Below are positions 4,779 through 7,824 of a stretch of DNA of 7,824 nt, one piece after another; the stretch's first letter is position 1, and every line of letters starts with the position of its first letter. The position numbers and the translations under genes are program-made. Source of the DNA: an uncultured Oxalobacteraceae bacterium. GTDB taxonomy: Bacteria > Pseudomonadota > Gammaproteobacteria > Burkholderiales > Burkholderiaceae. The DNA is taken from positions 1 through 7,824 of the forward strand of contig CAMLDH010000176.1 in NCBI GenBank assembly GCA_946478765.1, given 5' to 3'. The notes under the pieces are model-generated. The model saw only the letters and a program-made list of their open reading frames with translations. It made no database searches and was not told the DNA's origin.

Positions 4779-7040
4779 ATGGTTTCCATCGCAGCAGCGC
4801 AAAGTGCAACAGATGTTCAACTTTCTTCCGGGCTGACACCGGAAGACGGGACTCGAGTGTTGGACGCACTCGCGTTCGTCCAGCCGATTTACACCGGCAA
4901 GGCAGTGGTCGCCGGACAGGATGCCTTCGAATTTTCGCAAGGCGTTGCCGCGACGCTGGCGCAGTTGAAGACCGATGCCGACACGCGGATCGCCGGTTTA
5001 CTGTTTGAGTTGCCGGTCATCGATCCCAAGGCCGCCGAGACGATTGAAGCAAGCTTTGGAAAAGAAATTGCCGACTTGGTCACCGGCACTCGGCAATTGA
5101 TGCGTTTGCATGAAGTAACGTTTGGACAGCAGGAAGTCGGGCGCGGCAAGAATGCTGCACAACAAGCTGCAGCCCAGTTGGAAACCTTGCGCAAGATGCT
5201 GCTGGCGATGGCAACCGACATGCGTGTAGTGCTGGTGCGGCTTGGATCGCGCGTAACCACCTTGCGTTATTTTGCCGATCTGAAGCTGGAGAGCGAAACA
5301 ACTTATCAATACGCGCGCGAGACCATCGATCTTTATGCCCCGCTGGCCAACCGATTGGGTGTGTGGCAATTGAAGTGGGAATTGGAAGACCTCTCGTTCC
5401 GTTTCCTTGAGCCGTCGACTTACAAGCGCATTGCCAAAATGCTTGAAGAAAAGCGGATGGAGCGCGAAGGATTTGTCGATCGCTCAATTGCTCGCCTGAA
5501 ATCCGAACTGGCCGCTGCCGACATCAAGGCTGAAGTCTTCGGACGTCCGAAGCATATTTACAGCATCTGGAACAAGATGCGCGGCAAGGCTATCGATTTT
5601 TCAGAGTTGTACGATGTGCGCGCATTCCGTGTCATTGTCGATGACATCAAGACTTGCTATGCAGTGCTTGGCATCGTTCACAATATCTGGACGCCGATTC
5701 CCAAGGAGTTCGACGACTACATCTCACGTCCGAAAACGAATGGTTACCGGTCACTGCATACCGTTGTGGTGGCTGAGGACGGCAGGGCGCTTGAAGTGCA
5801 GATTCGAACCAACGAAATGCACCACTTTGCCGAATATGGCGTGGCGGCGCACTGGCGTTACAAGGAAACCGGCGGTTCGAATTTCTCGGCGCAAAAGTAT
5901 GACGAAAAGATTGCGTGGTTGCGCCAATTACTTGCGTGGAAAAGCGAAGTCGCCGATGCAGTCGTCGGGCAAGACGACGAGCTGCGCCGCGATTGGGTAG
6001 AAAAGCTCAAGTCCGCGACGCTGGACGATCGGATTTATGTACTGACGCCGCAAGCGCGTGTGATTGAGTTGCCGAGCGGCGCCACGCCGATCGATTTCGC
6101 GTATCACCTGCACAGTGATGTCGGACATCGCTGCCGAGGCGCGCGGGTGGACGGCGCAATGGTGCCGCTAAATACAGTTCTGAAAAACGGCCAGACAGTC
6201 GAGATCATCACGGCAAAAGGCGGCAGTGTGGCTTCCGGCGTTGCTGGACCTTCGCGCGACTGGCTTAGTCCGGGATATGCCGCCAGCCCGCGTACACGTT
6301 CCAAAGTGCGCGCCTGGTTCAATGCGATCGAACAGGAAGAAACGCTGGCGCACGGCCGCGGCTTGATTGAAAAGACCTTGCAGCGCGAAGGCAAGACCGC
6401 GGTGAACCTGGAAGAACTGGCGCACAAGCTTGGTTTTTCCAAGCCGGATGATTTGTTTCTATCTGCCGGCAAAGATGAATTCAGCTTGCGCCATGTTGAA
6501 CAGGCGCTGCATGCCGATGATGCGCAAAAGCCCCAACTCGACAATGATGCGGTGGTGCCGAGAAAGAGTCGCACCTCGAGCGTTGTGCACGGTGCAAAAT
6601 CGGGCGTGCTGGTGGTCGGCACCGATGGCTTGATGACGCAACTTGCGCGCTGCTGCAAACCGGCGCCGCCGGATGAAATCGTCGGTTTCGTTACGCGCGG
6701 CAAGGGGGTGTCGATTCATCGCGCGAACTGCAAAAATTTCACTGAAATGAGCACGCAGGCGCCGGAGCGCGTCATCCATACCGCGTGGGGCAAGCCAGGG
6801 GCGGAGACGGTTTATCCGGTCGACATTTTCGTGCTGGCCGGTGATCGCCAGGGATTGCTGCGCGATATCTCCGAGATTTTTATGCGTGAAAAAATTAACG
6901 TGATTGGCGTCAGCAGCCAAAGTGCAAAGGGGCAGGCGCGCATGGCGTTTACGGCGGAAATCGGCTCCACCGCGCAATTGATGAAGGCGTTGACGGTGAT
7001 TCGCGAAGTGGAAGGTGTGCGGGAGGCGCGGCGTCAATAA
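4779..7040 (+). CDS. relA: RelA, monofunctional GTP/GDP pyrophosphokinase ((p)ppGpp synthetase I)
   Basis: This 753-residue protein is full length for the long RelA/SpoT family and makes (p)ppGpp from ATP and GTP/GDP on stalled ribosomes. Domains in order: a degenerate HD region (about 25-165), in which LLFELPVID replaces the LLHD-type metal motif of active hydrolases; synthetase (about 225-370) with GRPKHIYSIW (255-264), Asp279, EFDD (310-313) and EVQIRT (339-344); TGS (about 417-480); a helical region; a zinc-finger/CC domain with ARCCKP (623-628) and HRANC (647-651); and ACT (about 675-753). Gly255, Asp279 and Glu339 align with E. coli RelA Gly251, Asp275 and Glu335. EFDD is the mark of monofunctional synthetases, where bifunctional enzymes have RFKD. 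ATG 4779 is the first start after an in-frame stop at 4755-4757, but it has only a weak AAGAA upstream. It is the last gene of the likely hydrolase-RidA-relA series. A separate SpoT must supply hydrolysis elsewhere in the genome. Confidence 0.96.
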   Translation: MVSIAAAQSATDVQLSSGLTPEDGTRVLDALAFVQPIYTGKAVVAGQDAFEFSQGVAATLAQLKTDADTRIAGLLFELPVIDPKAAETIEASFGKEIADLVTGTRQLMRLHEVTFGQQEVGRGKNAAQQAAAQLETLRKMLLAMATDMRVVLVRLGSRVTTLRYFADLKLESETTYQYARETIDLYAPLANRLGVWQLKWELEDLSFRFLEPSTYKRIAKMLEEKRMEREGFVDRSIARLKSELAAADIKAEVFGRPKHIYSIWNKMRGKAIDFSELYDVRAFRVIVDDIKTCYAVLGIVHNIWTPIPKEFDDYISRPKTNGYRSLHTVVVAEDGRALEVQIRTNEMHHFAEYGVAAHWRYKETGGSNFSAQKYDEKIAWLRQLLAWKSEVADAVVGQDDELRRDWVEKLKSATLDDRIYVLTPQARVIELPSGATPIDFAYHLHSDVGHRCRGARVDGAMVPLNTVLKNGQTVEIITAKGGSVASGVAGPSRDWLSPGYAASPRTRSKVRAWFNAIEQEETLAHGRGLIEKTLQREGKTAVNLEELAHKLGFSKPDDLFLSAGKDEFSLRHVEQALHADDAQKPQLDNDAVVPRKSRTSSVVHGAKSGVLVVGTDGLMTQLARCCKPAPPDEIVGFVTRGKGVSIHRANCKNFTEMSTQAPERVIHTAWGKPGAETVYPVDIFVLAGDRQGLLRDISEIFMREKINVIGVSSQSAKGQARMAFTAEIGSTAQLMKALTVIREVEGVREARRQ

Positions 7041-7097
7041 AATCGATGTTGTATCGAATACGGCAAGCGTGGCCAATCGCCAATATGCTTGTTCGTT

Positions 7098-7824
7098 TCA
7101 GATCCGTGTCTCGCCTTCCGCCATGCCGGGCGATTCTGCTTGCAAAGTCACATGATCGATCCCATGTTGTTCGAGCAGCATGGTTTTAATCGCTCGCAAC
7201 ACGTTCGGCCACTCTTGCAGATCGCGCACTTCGACATGACCGATCAATGCCGGTTGGCCCGGCGACATTTCCCACACATGCAGATCGTGCACGGACAGCA
7301 CCCCTTTGATTGCAGCCAAGTCCGCCCCCACCTGCAAATAATCAATATGATGGGGAACGCCTTCCATCAGGAAATGGTAAGACTCGCGTAGAACGGCAAC
7401 CGTCGATCTCAGAATCAGCAGCGATACGAAGATCGACAGCAGTGGATCGATTGGATACCAATCGGTGTAATAGATCACCGCACCTGCAATCAATGCCGCG
7501 ATCGAACCGAGCAAATCGCCCATCACATGTACCAATGCAGCTTTGGTATTGACGTTTTGCTTGTCATGCGACAACACCCAGGCAACGATCAAGTTCACGA
7601 CCAGCCCGATGGCGGCGACCATAAAAACAGCGGCGCCTTGTACCGCTTCCGGTTTGGCAAATCGTTGTATCGCTTCGATACCGATCCAGAGAATTGCCGC
7701 CAGCATCATCAAGCCATTAACGAAGGCGGCCAAGGCTTCCGCTCGCCCGAAGCCGAACGAGTGCTTGGCCGATGGCGGACGCCTAGAAATGATTTGCGCC
7801 AGCAATGCCAATCCCAATGCGGTT
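7098..7824 (-). CDS. Cation diffusion facilitator family transporter (CzcD/ZitB-like), N-terminus missing
   Basis: The reading frame continues to the window edge, so the start and probably the first transmembrane segment and part of the second lie outside; about 241 residues are visible. Hydrophobic segments are seen around AFVNGLMMLAAILWIGI, VFMVAAIGLVVNLIVAW, LLGSIAALIAGAVIYY and PLLSIFVSLLILRS. The motif HVMGD supplies the His-x3-Asp half of the transmembrane metal site of zinc-type CDF proteins. The partner motif in helix 2 is off the window. After the last helix, MEGVPHHIDY leads into the cytoplasmic domain with VHDLHVWEMSPGQPALIGHV and GIDHVTLQAE, as in ZitB/CzcD. It should export Zn2+, and perhaps Co2+ or Cd2+, across the inner membrane by proton antiport. 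It converges on relA with a 57-bp gap in which I see no convincing terminator. The TTG at 7815-7817 is an internal codon, not the true start. Confidence 0.93.
   Translation of the reverse strand, partial: TALGLALLAQIISRRPPSAKHSFGFGRAEALAAFVNGLMMLAAILWIGIEAIQRFAKPEAVQGAAVFMVAAIGLVVNLIVAWVLSHDKQNVNTKAALVHVMGDLLGSIAALIAGAVIYYTDWYPIDPLLSIFVSLLILRSTVAVLRESYHFLMEGVPHHIDYLQVGADLAAIKGVLSVHDLHVWEMSPGQPALIGHVEVRDLQEWPNVLRAIKTMLLEQHGIDHVTLQAESPGMAEGETRI

Noticed and set aside
6459..7076. A 205-codon open frame on the - strand opposite the end of relA
   Set aside because: It is antisense to the conserved zinc-finger and ACT domains of RelA and shows no domain of its own.
7041..7097. Possible terminator between relA and the CDF gene
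   Set aside because: Only a 5-bp TCGAT/ATCGA pairing (7043-7047 with 7053-7057) is present, with no T-run. It is not strong enough to call.

Overview
This window looks like ordinary chromosomal sequence from a betaproteobacterium, most likely Burkholderiales and possibly Oxalobacteraceae (Herminiimonas/Janthinobacterium/Collimonas type). That placement is inferred from moderate GC content, the style of the proteins, and the combination of a monofunctional RelA with a 3-hydroxybutyrate/acetoacetate pathway. It was not tested by any search. There are no IS elements, tRNA or rRNA genes, CRISPR arrays, phage genes or clear signs of recent transfer.

Layout. On the + strand, positions 1-983 hold the end of scoA and all of scoB, the two subunits of an acetoacetate:succinyl-CoA transferase. 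They end at a strong hairpin terminator (999-1031). Downstream, on the - strand, is an exported lipoprotein with a sorbosone/glucose dehydrogenase-type beta-propeller (1038-2456), preceded in transcription order by bdhA, a D-3-hydroxybutyrate dehydrogenase (2571-3365). A 103-bp divergent intergenic region (3366-3468) separates bdhA from a + strand series: an alpha/beta hydrolase (3469-4335), a small RidA-family protein (4373-4723) and the (p)ppGpp synthetase relA (4779-7040). The last gene, on the - strand and cut by the window end, is a cation diffusion facilitator metal exporter (7098-7824) that converges on relA.

How the genes may work together. BdhA oxidises 3-hydroxybutyrate to acetoacetate, and ScoAB converts acetoacetate to acetoacetyl-CoA. 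The first third of the window is therefore largely a route for using 3-hydroxybutyrate, such as that released from polyhydroxybutyrate. The hydrolase, RidA-like protein and RelA are closely spaced on one strand and could be co-transcribed. RelA is the stringent-response synthetase; its HD hydrolase region is degenerate and it carries the EFDD signature of monofunctional enzymes. The most interesting non-coding element is a 14-bp imperfect hairpin that fills most of the gap before relA, whose start codon lacks a good ribosome binding site. I found no evidence of a wholly new system.
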